From Amaurobius ferox (lineage: Eukaryota > Arthropoda > Arachnida > Araneae > Amaurobiidae), in NCBI GenBank assembly GCA_951213105.1, contig OX578147.1, positions 129,954,822 through 130,018,821 of the forward strand: a DNA stretch of 64,000 bases, written 5' to 3'. A program made the position numbers and the translations under genes. Shown here piece after piece: positions 33,601 through 42,115 of the stretch (position 1 is its first letter; each line of letters begins with the position of its first letter). The notes below the pieces were generated by a model. It was not told where the DNA came from. It ran no database searches and was given only the letters and a program-made list of their open reading frames with translations.

Positions 33601-35899
33601 CCAATTCAGCCACACACACATTGGCATTTTAAATCAATTTTTTTTAAACCATCCGTTAGTGTACTTTATTTATCAAACCACACTACCTGTGGTGTAAAGT
33701 GTTAAGCATAATATTTTAGTTAATTGCATTTCTTATATTTTATACTTCATAAATTGGTTCAGTTGTCTGTAATTTTACTCCTGAAATAACATTGTTAGTA
33801 TAACTACTACATGGCTACATGCATCTGTGCTTTAATCAGTCTTCTTTGGATTTAGGTTACCGCATGCATCTTGTCTAATGAAAGATGCATGTGTGTGCAG
33901 ACTGGAGTGGAAAATGTAAGTAATGTAGAGTTATGAAATTTGGTGCAAAGATACTTCAGGGCTGTAACCAGAGACTAAATGGAAGAGGGGCTGGACGGAA
34001 ATTCAAGGGGGGGCTCAATAGTGTTAAAGGAGGAGTTCACCATAAACACAATTAATCATTAGCATTAATAAACCATAACAGTTGCTATTATATATTTCAA
34101 TTCATATAAATTAACAAATAATTACATATTTATATTTGCAAGTTAAGAGCCGATTAATATTCATATAGCTACTATATATCGGTATTAATATATAATTACA
34201 ATGGATTTTAATGTAAGCATTAACTAGTAATAAAGCTGTTAGCAATCTGTAGAAACATTCTGAAAGTTAATGCAGGTTATTGCTTAATATTAACTCTTGC
34301 CTACTTATCATTTGATTTTGACTATGTGTAACAGTGAACCCCGCAACAATACAAAAGTATCCTAAGTACTACTATCATTTTTAAATATTTTTAAATTAAA
34401 TACATAACTAAATGGATCATTAGTATAATCACAAACTCGGCTAAATTAAAAAGCTTTAAAACGAAGTAATTTATATAAAAAAATTTAAAGAAATTTTTTT
34501 TATGCAAAATTTGAATGACATTTTATATCAAATTTCATATTACTACTAAAAATTTAATATTTTTATCATGGGGGGGGGGCTGAGTATACCTCTTGGGAAG
34601 GGGGGGGGGGGCTCAACTCCCTCTGACCTCAGCCTGGCTATCGCCCTGAGGAACTTCAGGATCTGTAAAGATGCACTTTGACATTTTTTTAATTCAAATT
34701 CATTTTTAGTTATTTTATGCTCTAGCATTTTCACACATCCTTTCTTTGGCAACTGAAAATATTATCATAGTTTTAATCTTGACACCATCGGAAAGATAAA
34801 ATAATATTCTTTCAAACAAACCTTTAACGCAATCCATACTATTAATAGGTGATTTTTTGTGAATTTTTAAAAAATGTATACTTTTCATGTGTCGAAAACA
34901 TATCTCCCGAGATAGGGGACTCGCTGAGCACATAGTTTCCATCTTAACACCCACTGTCAGTGCAGTGATTTCTTTTTATGGTGTTTGTTATTATAAACTT
35001 TCTTCAGTTTTTGAGAATTTGCTGAGGGTTCCAGTGTGGTTGTAATCAAATCCCTGGCAACGCTGGGTACATTTTCTAGAACATTACAGCGTTACTCAGT
35101 ATTTGAGATGTGAATTTCTGATAAAAACTACACCAGAACTTGCAGATAATTTCCTGAAACCAAAAAACATTTCAACAATACACTCGCGTATAACAAAAAT
35201 AAAATAACTGTTGTAGCACAACCATGCCTGCACTCATACAACTACTCATTTTAAATCCCAATCATAGTACATTAATGGTAGATATATTTTAAAACAAAGT
35301 TCATTTAATGATTTTTTATTGTGTTGGACTTAATATCAAAGTGCCTGGACTTGGAGTAACAGATGATTCTTGCTGTGCACGGTTTCATAGAAACTCTTCT
35401 TATCGCTGGTCGTACTCAACTTGCTGGTCATAAATGGAAAAACAAGGTAGTTTAAACCACCTAAGTCTACTATCAAGCTATTTTTTTATTTTAATGTTCT
35501 ATTGTGATCAATAATGCAAATTTATAAGATGAAATAATTATCGTAAAGACATTCAGCTGTGTTTTTAAAACCAGCTTGTTAAAACAATGGAGTTTAAACC
35601 ACCTAACTTACTATTAAGCCATTTTTTTATTTTAATGTTTTAGTGTGATTAATAATGCAAATTTGTATCTTACAAATTTGCATTATTAATCACGCTAGAA
35701 CATTAAAATAAAATGACTTGATAGAATTGGTGGTTTAAACTCTCTTGTTTTAACCCATTCACAACCAACTGTGCTTAACAAGCCCCTAATCTCAATTTTG
35801 AAATTTTAGGCAACTGGACCCTTTTCTTGTAAACCATTCCAATTATTTAAAAAATGTATTTATCATTATCTTTTCTTTTTCAGATTCCATAGACCATGA
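3903..35899 (+). CDS. PHACTR: Phosphatase and actin regulator (PHACTR) family, nine 3' exons
   Basis: Spliced coding sequence, partial at the 5' end. Exons 3903-4097, 6375-6609, 13552-13694, 15262-15418, 21838-21893, 24451-24512, 26296-26433, 32470-32546 and 35884-35899 all have AG acceptors, and all but the last end at a GT donor. Phases chain without a break, giving 358 codons plus TGA. Visible parts: a proline-rich stretch, an acidic Ser block ending SPILWRDYY, three RPEL motifs ([21 protein letters not shown]) and the C-terminus with [27 protein letters not shown] and terminal HFTRFHRP. In this family RPEL motifs bind G-actin, and the C-terminus binds protein phosphatase 1 through an RVxF-type string (IIRF ... 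R ... W); the protein acts in actin and myosin regulation in cytoplasm and nucleus. The N-terminal RPEL and start codon are not here, because the first listed exon begins at an acceptor in phase 1. Family identity is near certain; paralogue number is not assignable. Confidence 0.96.
4154..4567 (+). mobile_element. CAGGGTG-ended MITE, copy 1
   Basis: Starts CAGGGTGCATAC and ends GTGTACTCACCCTG, so the ends are inverted repeats. The interior has the family's 'cttgaaaattcccattttctt' type blocks and 'ggaaatttccctagcagtta'-like blocks shared by five copies. No ORF. It lies in the PHACTR intron after exon a. hAT-like ends; flanking target duplication unclear in this copy. Confidence 0.8.
5361..5675. 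repeat. 30-bp minisatellite, ten copies plus a partial
   Basis: Ten almost identical tandem units at 30-bp spacing (units start at 5361, 5391 ... 5631), core 'aacactggctggatttttc', followed by a broken eleventh unit. Because 30 is divisible by three, open frames run through both strands; these are repeat artefacts, not genes. Located in a PHACTR intron. Confidence 0.98.
6375..6609 (+). CDS. PHACTR: PHACTR exon b
   Basis: Acceptor tttctttag and donor gtttgt. In phase with the preceding exon. Encodes acidic [15 protein letters not shown], then a linker, then a basic KKSALKKKG patch. No named domain is visible. The weak donor (gtttgt) is supported because the phase-2 ending joins exactly to the next exon. 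Confidence 0.87.
6899..7500. mobile_element. Charlie-like hAT MITE (degraded)
   Basis: Begins CAGTGGTTCTCAACC, a classic hAT-Charlie terminus, directly after ttctagaa. The far end reads gagaactgttg and is followed by gtctagag, so both flanks hold a tctaga core as in Charlie target duplications, with mismatches. Interior has no coding sequence. The right terminus is degraded (about 9 of 15 positions), so its exact border is uncertain. Confidence 0.55.
7831..7859. repeat. 13-bp perfect palindrome in the hAT 5' leader
   Basis: acaacatgtctag, spacer gct, then its exact complement ctagacatgttgt. It lies about 290 bp upstream of the transposase ATG, next to two more tctaga motifs. Possible transposase-binding or regulatory site (inference). 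Confidence 0.85.
8151..10082 (+). pseudogene. hAT transposase (GTF2IRD2/Charlie-type), one premature stop
   Basis: The frame runs from ATG 8151 to TGA 10082 (643 codons before the stop) with a single in-frame TAA at 8979-8981; the frame is unchanged on both sides. N-terminal part: a BED-like zinc finger (CLICHEKL ... H ... H, near residues 38-61). Middle: RNase-H-like fold with LAIDESCD, an acidic catalytic-type motif, and ATDGARSM. C-terminal part: [17 protein letters not shown], the hAT dimerisation region. Hosts have domesticated relatives of this group, but here TIRs and target duplications mark a plain transposon. A stop read-through or intact copies elsewhere could supply activity. Confidence 0.93.
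10792..11163 (+). mobile_element. CAGGGTG-ended MITE, copy 2
   Basis: Left end caggttgcat (diverged), right end gtgtactcgccctg. Interior matches copy 1 in order: 'cttgaaaatcgggaaag', 'cattttcaaggccttgaaag', 'cagattcacagca'-like, and the terminal T-run with 'ggagagtgtact'. Same orientation as the others. The 69-codon ORF inside is a shadow. Confidence 0.75.
11725..12070. mobile_element. Possible hAT MITE fragment
   Basis: 'acaggatgaccacagacctag' with 'atcaggg' and 'gggaaa'-type blocks resembles the widespread hAT MITE group whose ends read CAGGGTGGCCAC. No matching right end was found, so this is a guess from the left end only. Confidence 0.3.
13036..13420 (+). mobile_element. CAGGGTG-ended MITE, copy 3, TSD taatgt
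   Basis: Starts CAGGATGCATAC, ends ATTCTCCCTG. It is flanked directly by taatgt on both sides, suggesting a 6-bp target duplication. It ends about 130 bp before PHACTR exon c. Confidence 0.8.
13552..13694 (+). CDS. PHACTR: PHACTR exon c (acidic, SPILWRDYY)
   Basis: Acceptor tttttacag, donor gtatgt. Encodes the family's Ser/Asp/Glu stretch followed by [13 protein letters not shown], which precedes the C-terminal RPEL block in PHACTR proteins. Phase 2 in, phase 1 out. Confidence 0.93.
14640..15035 (+). mobile_element. CAGGGTG-ended MITE, copy 4, TSD aaatac
   Basis: Starts CAGGGTACAT, ends GTACTCATCCTG, with aaatac immediately on both sides. Interior matches copies 1-3. In the intron before PHACTR exon d. 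Confidence 0.82.
15262..15418 (+). CDS. PHACTR: PHACTR exon d, RPEL motif RPDIQEL
   Basis: Acceptor tttttttag, donor gtatta. Encodes [19 protein letters not shown] followed by [12 protein letters not shown], the first of the three C-terminal RPEL repeats, then an acidic linker and KKKLTR. The Arg of the RPEL core and the following hydrophobic positions are kept. Read-through past the donor soon loses the family match. Confidence 0.96.
15533..15700 (+). repeat. Three-unit degenerate tandem repeat
   Basis: The motif 'aacacagtagaatct' recurs at about 15534, 15613 and 15685, each followed by a variable ~55 bp segment with 'cagctact'. Old ~75-bp tandem repeat. Confidence 0.75.
16117..16167 (-). 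mobile_element. Micro-retroposon insertion 1, 12-bp TSD
   Basis: A 51-bp insert bounded by direct repeats ggcagggcaggt (16105-16116 and 16168-16179). Its minus strand ends gtcgtgtggtctgggtttt, the tail shared with inserts at 43994-44038 and 58515-58571. Length and duplications fit LINE-type retroposition of a short or 5'-truncated SINE. A third 'ggcagggcaggtgaaagaac' unit follows nearby, so tandem duplication may contribute. Confidence 0.65.
16255..16560 (+). pseudogene. LINE 3' coding remnant (RNase H-LINE, post-RNase H Cys motif)
   Basis: In broken frames it reads [11 protein letters not shown] then [16 protein letters not shown] and [10 protein letters not shown]. This aligns in order with the minus-strand LINE relic at 43089-43535 (GLLTGHCTFKRH, CRGCKYSEEIAAHILCEC). 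One internal stop and at least one frameshift. The segment is the C-terminal tail of an I/Jockey/R1-like ORF2. Confidence 0.8.
16600..18280. other. AT-rich intron, nothing recognised
   Basis: Long stretch with very low GC, no ORF above about 65 codons of interest, no clear terminal repeats, and no splice-bordered coding block. Confidence 0.6.
18290..20298 (+). pseudogene. Old hAT transposase relic (52 kDa repressor / ZMYM1-like), split by a solo LTR
   Basis: Fragments in order: [20 protein letters not shown] (near 18330); [18 protein letters not shown] (near 18580) through [36 protein letters not shown] (near 18830); then, after the [22 protein letters not shown] (near 19890), SELTLWYKR, and [19 protein letters not shown] (near 20090) with [19 protein letters not shown]. 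The last part is the hAT C-terminal dimerisation domain. Stops, frameshifts and an expanded T-run (18791-18811) break it. Reading resumes across the LTR exactly at its duplicated site. Confidence 0.9.
18911..19883 (+). mobile_element. Solo LTR, TSD cacag
   Basis: Begins TGTTGGAAAA and ends CGACAACA (TGTTG...CAACA ends), with the 5-bp direct repeat cacag on both sides (18906-18910, 19884-19888). It contains a TATA box (gggtatataag, ~19115) followed by a likely transcription start, and AATAAA at about 19697. No internal retroelement coding is present, so it is a solo LTR left by recombination. It interrupts the hAT relic. Confidence 0.93.
20705..20744. repeat. (TA)n microsatellite
   Basis: About twenty TA dinucleotides without interruption. 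Confidence 0.97.
20945..21030. mobile_element. hAT MITE end fragment
   Basis: 'cctgggtacgccactg' reads on the minus strand as CAGTGGCGTACCCAGG, a typical hAT MITE terminus related to the element at 52851-53197. The other end is not found. Confidence 0.45.
21604..21645. repeat. (TA)n microsatellite
   Basis: About twenty-one TA dinucleotides, in the intron before PHACTR exon e. Confidence 0.97.
21838..21893 (+). CDS. PHACTR: PHACTR exon e, RPEL motif RPTPEEL
   Basis: A 56-bp exon between ttttcag and gtatgt. Encodes [18 protein letters not shown], the second C-terminal RPEL repeat. It is found only by phase and family match. Confidence 0.95.
22618..23274 (+). mobile_element. Gypsy-type LTR relic
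   Basis: Ends TGTTGTGAACG and CGTTCATAACA are inverted repeats. Inside, 'aatctggtgtcagaagtgg' (near 22887) is the usual primer-binding-site-like start of a Gypsy internal region, following an LTR end (cgtaacaa). The last ~250 bp (from 'gagcatttaagtgctg' to 'cataacaa') match a second copy at about 56935-57217. A shortened, rearranged LTR pair rather than one clean solo LTR. No polyprotein coding remains. Confidence 0.7.
22735..22887. repeat. Inverted LTR-end repeat
   Basis: 22735-22766 (gttgttacaaacgtatcctc...) is the complement of 22856-22887 (...gggatacattcgtaacaat), arms about 32 bp. A third, direct copy sits at 23243-23276. Confidence 0.8.
23960..24213. mobile_element. Fold-back MITE
   Basis: A near-palindrome. 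Left arm 'cttgactatgtttagcgaat' and right arm 'attcgctaaacatagtcaag' are exact complements, and the match continues inward through 'tgtttattcccaattctgat'. Arms about 100 bp, almost no loop. No coding. Confidence 0.88.
24451..24512 (+). CDS. PHACTR: PHACTR exon f (charged RPEL linker)
   Basis: A 62-bp exon between ttttttcag and gtaaat. Encodes the Lys/Glu-rich helical linker [19 protein letters not shown] between RPEL repeats. Ends in phase 0. Confidence 0.94.
25545..26190. repeat. Diffuse 'cttgaaa' repeat, related to the CAGGGTG MITE
   Basis: Contains 'ccttgaaaagtgcttgaaaa' and 'gtgcttgaaagtccttgaat' blocks like those in the CAGGGTG family, but no proper ends. Possibly an old fragmented copy in the intron before exon g. 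Confidence 0.35.
26296..26433 (+). CDS. PHACTR: PHACTR exon g, RPEL motif RPTIEEL and PP1-binding start
   Basis: A phase 0-0 exon of 46 codons between tattgcag and gtgaag. Encodes the third C-terminal RPEL ([12 protein letters not shown]), immediately followed by [10 protein letters not shown] and [17 protein letters not shown]. In PHACTR1 the matching region docks on PP1 with an RVxF, hydrophobic pair, Arg, Trp string; all these positions are visible here. Confidence 0.97.
27639..29418 (-). mobile_element. pogo/Tigger-like DNA transposon, TA TSD
   Basis: Ends CAGTACAACCTCGAAAA and its complement tttcgaggttgtactg, flanked by TA on both sides (27637-27638, 29419-29420). 1780 bp. The paralogous empty site at ~27384 reads gttactatatgg. 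It carries a C-terminal transposase fragment on the minus strand. Several kb shorter than a full coding element would suggest, so a deletion derivative. Confidence 0.92.
28003..28260 (-). pseudogene. Tigger/jerky-type transposase C-terminal fragment
   Basis: Minus-strand frame of 85 codons ending in TAA (plus 28003-28005). Reads [19 protein letters not shown], then [14 protein letters not shown] and [17 protein letters not shown]. The acidic 'DGEI' segment and the amphipathic tail are what follow the DDE domain in pogo/Tigger proteins. The DDE domain itself is missing. Confidence 0.72.
30074..31140 (+). mobile_element. piggyBac derivative A, TTAA TSDs
   Basis: Flanked by TTAA (30070-30073 and 31141-31144). 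Left end CCCTTTCGCGACG, right end (complement) CCCTTTTGGGACGG. Interior retains a transposase fragment at ~30601-30900. Shares both ends and subterminal regions with element B at 31285-32320 in opposite orientation. Confidence 0.92.
30601..30900 (+). pseudogene. piggyBac transposase fragment
   Basis: Reads [10 protein letters not shown], stop (30631-30633), [13 protein letters not shown], then [41 protein letters not shown] and stop at 30900. This matches the piggyBac DDE core: YTGKD is the segment before the acidic catalytic region, and the D of DKFFTS is at the position of the family's DNFYTS Asp. About 100 of the ~550 residues of a full enzyme remain. Confidence 0.9.
31285..32320 (-). mobile_element. 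piggyBac derivative B, TTAA TSDs, inverted relative to A
   Basis: Flanked by TTAA (31281-31284, 32321-32324). Its ends are those of element A in reverse order: CCCTTTCGGGACGG at left and, on the complement of the right end, CCCTTTCGCGATGG. Regions such as 'ggcggcattccgaaactac' and 'tgcgaacttgcatt' match A in inverted sense. It lacks A's transposase core and instead keeps other internal sequence, so the two are different deletion derivatives. Confidence 0.9.
32470..32546 (+). CDS. PHACTR: PHACTR exon h
   Basis: Acceptor tctttgcag, donor gtaatg. Encodes [17 protein letters not shown] and then HEDSRHFTR, the near-invariant PHACTR C-terminal helix. Phase 0 in, phase 2 out. Confidence 0.97.
33105..33155 (+). 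repeat. Two-copy 23-bp tandem repeat
   Basis: attcagtaattttatctgaa appears at 33105 and 33133 in direct orientation. Confidence 0.85.
33957..34648. mobile_element. hAT MITE family II, copy A
   Basis: Starts CAGGGCTGTAACCAG; the right end complement reads CAGGGCGATAGCCAG. Flanks agatactt / aggaactt are an imperfect 8-bp duplication. The interior matches copy B at 50204-50848 along its whole length ('cattaataaaccataacag', 'atttatatttgcaagtta'). Runs of G near both ends. No coding. Confidence 0.88.
34690..34960 (+). repeat. Dispersed repeat family III, uninterrupted copy
   Basis: Shares 'gttattttatgctctagca', 'ttcacacatcctttctttgg' and 'tcttgacaccatcggaaag' with copies at ~50110-50970 (split by hAT MITE B) and ~60050-60185 (reverse). 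It supplies the empty site for MITE B. Confidence 0.8.
35443..35530. repeat. Partial copy of the fold-back arm
   Basis: 'gtagtttaaaccacctaag' to 'gtgatcaataatgcaaattt' repeats the left arm of the fold-back at 35578-35754. Confidence 0.85.
35578..35754. mobile_element. Fold-back element in the last PHACTR intron
   Basis: Arms of about 85 bp (gttaaaacaatggagtttaa ... and its complement) meeting around a two-base loop at ~35672. It ends 130 bp upstream of the terminal PHACTR exon. Confidence 0.93.
35884..35899 (+). CDS. PHACTR: PHACTR terminal coding exon (FHRP stop)
   Basis: After the tract cttttcttttcag, sixteen bases complete the codon for R and encode FHRP followed by TGA. Proteins of the family end in exactly this HRP. 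The exon then continues as 3' UTR. Confidence 0.95.
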
Positions 35900-38800
35900 A
35901 GGGTAAATATGTGCCTCGTAATTTCTGAAGTTAGTTCCTCATATAACTTATATTGTGCAAGTGCTGGCTGGGCCTGCAGACAGTTTTAAGGTTTCAACAA
36001 AAATTAAAGTGAAGCGGATTCTGTTATTTTGAATTCCCCGAGGGTTATGTGCTTTTAATGTGGACTGAATTTAATGGTTCGATGTGCAAGCTGTTGGCAT
36101 GCGATACCTATTAAATTTTTTTGTACTTAGAGCTTTTTATAGCCCAGACTACTGTTTTATAGACAGATATAAAAATTTATGATATTTTTGAAAGTTTGTA
36201 TGGTCATGTTTTAATGTGAACCCTAGTTGTGTAACATAGTAAAGGTATTTTTTAAATTTTGCCATGTGCTCGTTACTATGATCGAACATTGTACAGCGTT
36301 TCATACAAAACAAAATGTCTGGAATTTTTTGTTTTGCGATATTTGTACATATTGGCATTCCTGAGTCATAATTTTTTTTTTCTTTTGGACAAATGCAGTC
36401 TCGTTTGGTGCTTTTTATAATTTTTAAAATGTCTTTAGGCACCATTTGTGTATTCATTGTGTAAATATTTCATGAGTGTTGATAGTTTTTATTGCACAGT
36501 GCCTGCTTAGTGTTAGCTTTTAATCTTAATAGCTATTTTATCACAAAGAACTTTGTATTTTCTATAATCTGGCGTAAATGTTTTTGTATTTTTAAAAACC
36601 TTCCGTTTTATTTGCAGAGTCTATTTGGTGAAACCAAAGAAGACAACCACAAAAATTAGGTTTAAAAGTCTTTTATTAAAAATCTCCTTATGATGAAGTA
36701 CAGAATTACACAGCCAAAGCACTTAGGGTGTGAATCCGCACCATATTTTTACTTGCCAGTGATGAAGTGCATAGTGGTGCCTGAAAGAGCTTTGGCCATA
36801 CAATTCTATATGTCATAATGAGATTTTTAATAAGATTTTTTTAAATCTATTTTTTGGTTGACGTGTTTACCATACTGTTTTACTTAAAACTTTTTATTTT
36901 GCCATAAGTATTTTTATTTTAGGTACTTTTTGAGTAATTTAAATGCTTCTCACCTACTGCAGATTTTTAAGAAAACAAGCATCCAAATAGTATACATTCA
37001 GGATCTAAATATGTTTCTTTTTTTGTTGCAAATTAAACCAGAGAAAGAGTTGCTCTTAAACACGTTACAATCGTTATTTTAAGTACAAAAATAATTCTTT
37101 CTAGCAAGAATATAGACTGTTCTTTTCCAGTAGGTGGGAAAACATTTTTTCATTTTTGGTGGAAGCAAATTTCCTTCTATTTACTTTTCAAATTTCTTTT
37201 TCTAATGCATCCCGAATTTTCATTCCAGAGTTTTCTGTTAATCATTATGCAATATTCAAAATATTAGAATTTCTTCTTCCGACATTATTTTGAGATCTCA
37301 AATGCTCTGTGTTTGAGGTTTTCTAATGTTTTCAGATAGTATTCGCATATTTCTACTTTTAAGTCTGAATTTTTCCAAGAATGCATAAATGTTTTGAACC
37401 AGTAAGACTGGGGTAACTGGGAATTTTCCCAGGAGGCTGTTTCTAAAACATTTGAGACTGTATGTCCTTAAAATTTCTCTGGCTCTTTTACATTACCAGT
37501 CTGCTACTTTTAAAAAATGTATTGAGATTGCTGTATTTACTTGCCAGATTGCTCCACATTATTTGCGAATGCAAAAAATATTCTGGTAGGCAAATAATTT
37601 CACACACACTTTGTAAATTAATTAAAAGCATTCTAATTTAAAATCCCTTAAATTTTATTCTAAAATTGTTGATTGTCATATATAATCCTATTTTTGAATA
37701 AAATGTTGGCATTATTAGGGGGTGGTAATCCTGGGATCCCCTTCCAAAAGTTTGATCCAGATATCGCCTCTATTCAAATCACTTTTGGAATTTATCTTTA
37801 TTTTAATTTATGAAATATTTCTTATTCACATTTCTGTCAAAACTACTGTAACTGGCAATGTTATTAATTTGAATAGAACACAAGACGCTTTGAATAGTGT
37901 TTAAACATTATCAGTCTGTACATAATTCATGCTAGTAGTTATTTCGAATTAGTTATTTTAATGTTAAATTTAATTAAAAATTTAATATTTAATGATTGAA
38001 TATTAGTATTTAATATTTTGTGGCATTTTTTCCCAGCTATTTTGTAATCTTCTGCATAAGCAAATGGGGCCAGCCTTCAGTATTAAATATGTATTTGATT
38101 ATGCAGTTTGGAGACTGGTTGTAAAGTCTCATTAAATGCCCTTATTTTAGAAGCATTTTTATTTAATTTGAATTTATTTTGCCAGTCAATATTTGGTTTA
38201 GTTTAGAATTTACTTCACACGACATAATTCTTGCATTTATTTGTATTAGATGAGACACTTTATTAACTTATGTTTCGAATTTTATATTGAATTTATTCAG
38301 TGCTAGTTTTGGATATATGCCAGTCCTCATGCTTATTTAAAACAAAATACTTAAATCTCAAGAAAAATAATGAAAAATGAAAATTTTTCAGACAGTTTAC
38401 TAATTCAGTGTTATGAATATGGTTGGTGCTCATTACAAGTACAAAAATTAACAAAATATAGTTGTTCTTCACAAAATGTTGCTTATACCTGTAAGTTTGT
38501 TGTACCTCACATTGGTTATGAGATTTCAAAGTGCATCATTAAGTATATATAGTATTTGATACATAAATTAAAATAAGGGGAAAAAAATCTGAAATGAAAT
38601 TTCCTATTTCCCAAAATTGCAGGATTAAAAAATTCTTAATTTTAAAATCCTAATATTAAAAAAAAAAAAAAATCCAGAGTTTAAATCCCTAATGGGAGCC
38701 ATGTAAAAAAAAAAGCTTGTAAATGTGGCAATTTTGATTTATTTGTAAGCTTTTTTTTCCCTGAAAGTAAAATTAAGAAATCCTGGTTCAAACTTGAAAG

Positions 38801-41580
38801 CCCATATTTGTACAAAATCCATTGCAGTAACTTTGAAGTCATCTAATATGAATGGATTATTTTGAACATGTGCAGTTGTCCAGTTTTTGAATTTATGCAA
38901 TTATAAAAATATTTAAGATGAGATATTGCCTGTTAAAACTTGGGTAAAGTTTTATCTATCGCTTCTAAAGCTAATGCAAATCCTGTCGTGTTCATCTCAA
39001 TGTTTGGATCTTATGCAGCTGATGAAAGTTCTTTTCTAGAACTTTCCTTTCAATAATTCTTTTGTTGCATAAAAGGAATAGTTTGTTAAATTTGTATCAT
39101 AGGTTTCTTAATAATTTTCCAAAATGACATGATTTCAACTCTGAAATTGTGTCGATCCATCCATATGTAAAAGAAACATAAAAATAGCTAGAAATTTTAT
39201 TCAATATATTGATCTTTCTAAAATTTTCTTATTTATTTTGGAAGCGGTCTTAACTCTTAGCATTCTAATTAATCTATTTTAATCTTTCATATCTTAAGAT
39301 AATGTTCTCTAAAATCACATGTTTGTTTTCCATGTTAACCCATGTCAAAAAGTGTCGTCTGTCAACATATTGTTTTTTCCCTTTTAATATTAATTGGCAA
39401 TTCATAAATTTAAATTATGAGATGGTAGCAATGCATGTTAAGAAATGGGATACTTTAGAGTAGCTGTAAGTTGACTTTTCTTTTGTTGTTGTTGCCCAAA
39501 ATGGCGATGGTTTAAAAATCCTAGTAGAAATAGTATAATAAAATAAATTTTATATAAATACTAGCTGATATACATTACATAACTCAAGTTCTAAATGGCT
39601 TCTTTTAATAGTATTTTTTGTTTGTTGAAAAAGAAAAGACTTGTTGCAAGACTGTTTCAACATGTCTTGTATCTTTTTATTTATACATTTATTTTTTAAT
39701 AAAAAAAATATTTGCAGATATAATGAAAAATTTTAATATCTAACATTTAGCTCTCTTAAAATGGTTTTAAATGTATTGAAAACTCATTTTTGTGTCCATC
39801 AAAATACCATGTAGACTCGAAAGAAAAAAAAATCCTCAAGGTCCCTAACTTCTTTAATTTGCTTCTTCCATCTTAGCAGTCTCTTTTTTTGAGATGAATC
39901 CATTAATATTATAAATTATATAAATTTTTGGATCTTAAATATAATAGGAATATTGGTTAATAAAATTATTTCAAACTGCAAACTTCCCATTATTTGACAT
40001 CTATGCCTAGTAAAATCCACCTGGAACATTTCAGAAACTAGACATTGTAATATTGTAAACATTTTTCCATTGGTTAGCATGGGAAAGGTGTGACATGAAA
40101 ATAGCAGGATGATTTCCACTCAGATTAGTTTTCAGTTATTGATACAGTGGAGCGTTGATTATCTAAAAGATTTGGGATCGAGGGCAATTCCTGTAATTGG
40201 ACTGATGATTAAAAACAATTGACAACCATTTAAAAAATAATGTAATTTATCTCTTGTTTATATTTTATACTTTATACACTTTTATGAATTAAGAGTATTT
40301 AAAAAGTGTTGGATATAGGTCACTAATGGCTTTCCTTCACATGTTATTCAGGTTTAAGAGTGACAGTACCAACTGTTGCAATTCAACATAATCTTATAAA
40401 ATAATTTTTATCCCTTAGGGAAAGAATGACTTTTGCTTTCCAGACATCACTCTGATCATGATTAATACAAGTATGTAGAGTATCATACTCATATTAATCG
40501 ATGATTAGTTACTAGATCGTATTAATGGATGATAATGAGTTACTAATTGCTTTGCACTTAGTGACTCATTTCCTGAGCCAAATTACTGCCTCATGTCATA
40601 TATAGTGTTTCAGTTTTTGACCTCGTCTTCCTTTTCGTTTGCCCTCTAAGGAATGTCAGAGACAATTTTAATACTCCTTATTTTCAGGAAAATTCTTATT
40701 GTTGGCTCTTTTAATTCTGAGCATTTTTTTTTTCTTGTGCAGAGAATAAAAAATGAAGGACATGGTTTTCAATTAATTGAACAATTCAAATAATTGGGAG
40801 TTGTATAATCCACGCTCAACTTTATTAATAATTTGCAAATAAAATGCTATAAATTAACTTTTTTTAAGGTTCAAATAGATTGTAATGCAATTTTAAAATG
40901 GAATACGCACACTGCATACATGCATGACACAAATCCTATTGATATACAAGATTTTGTATATGGCAAACCTCTTATATACAGTTCCAGACATAAATATAAG
41001 TATAATGCAAACTTCAACATTTCACTCTACACAGAAAACTTTAAATTTATTGTATACATGCATTAGGTTTTCGCAAGAACAATGTATAGGATTTGAAAAA
41101 TACATGTATGTAGTATGAAAAATCTATGAATACTTTTCCAATGTAGTTTGATATTAAGCTATTCTTTTGTAATTTAAATCTTCGTATTTTAAACACTAGT
41201 CTCAACACCCTTTTGATTTTTGCCTGCAGCCATGTTTTCCTCACCATTTTTAAGCACTTTCTAGCTAAATTGCCTTGAAAAATGATTCAGTATTAAATTA
41301 GCCTCCGAACAAGACTGTGATAAGCTTATTTCTCAATATTTCTACAAAGCTGTGTACATAATGTGCTATACTTGTAATTTAGTTCCTTTGTGATCACTTT
41401 TGCTAAGAACCATACTATTTCCAGATATGCTACACAAATGTAACTTGCATTTTTTTGTATATTTTTAATTGCATGTAAATCTCCTGAAGTTACGAAAAGC
41501 TAAGTGTTTGTTGATCCATTGAAATACTTCAGTATGCTGTTCATCATCTGTGTATAAACCATTCATTAAGCAATAAATAT
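35900..41580 (+). other. Probable long PHACTR 3' UTR / downstream flank
   Basis: After the PHACTR stop, about 5.7 kb of T-rich sequence with no convincing ORF and no element with clear terminal repeats. Several AATAAA hexamers occur (for example near 37.70 kb and 41.57 kb), so the cleavage site cannot be chosen by eye. The scarcity of transposon relics compared with the introns fits transcribed UTR, but this is inference. Confidence 0.4.
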
Positions 41581-42115
41581 TCATTCTTTTGAATTGGTTT
41601 ATTTTGTTTTACAGAGTTCTGGTTTGTTTTTGTCACCATGTGCAAGTGTCTTTGAATTCTACAGGCCAAGTCTCTCTCTCTGAATCACTTCCAGGAGTTG
41701 TGATATTTGAGCATCTTTTACTTTCATTTGTGCAACCAAAGTACCTGAAACAAAAACTGATTTTAAATATTCAAGGGAAATTATTTTTGAGTCTTACTTT
41801 GGAGTGGAACAAGGTGTTTCTGTGGGGGAGGGGGATGTTGCGAATAAGATTTACATAGCTGCCAACTCTACTTGTTTTTCTTAGAAACTCCCAGTTTTGG
41901 GTGATTTCTCCTGGTTTCCCGATTTTAGATAAAAATCTCACCGTTTTTAATTTTTTAGAATTCCCTAAAGTTAGGGATTTTTTAATAAAAATTCTGTTAA
42001 AGGGAATTTCGATCGAACTTACGGTCCCCATTTGGTTTCTTCTGTATATGAACCTAGTACCAGTACTAATAAGTTGCATCCTTTTTACATTATTGATGGA
42101 TACTGCTTTAAATAA

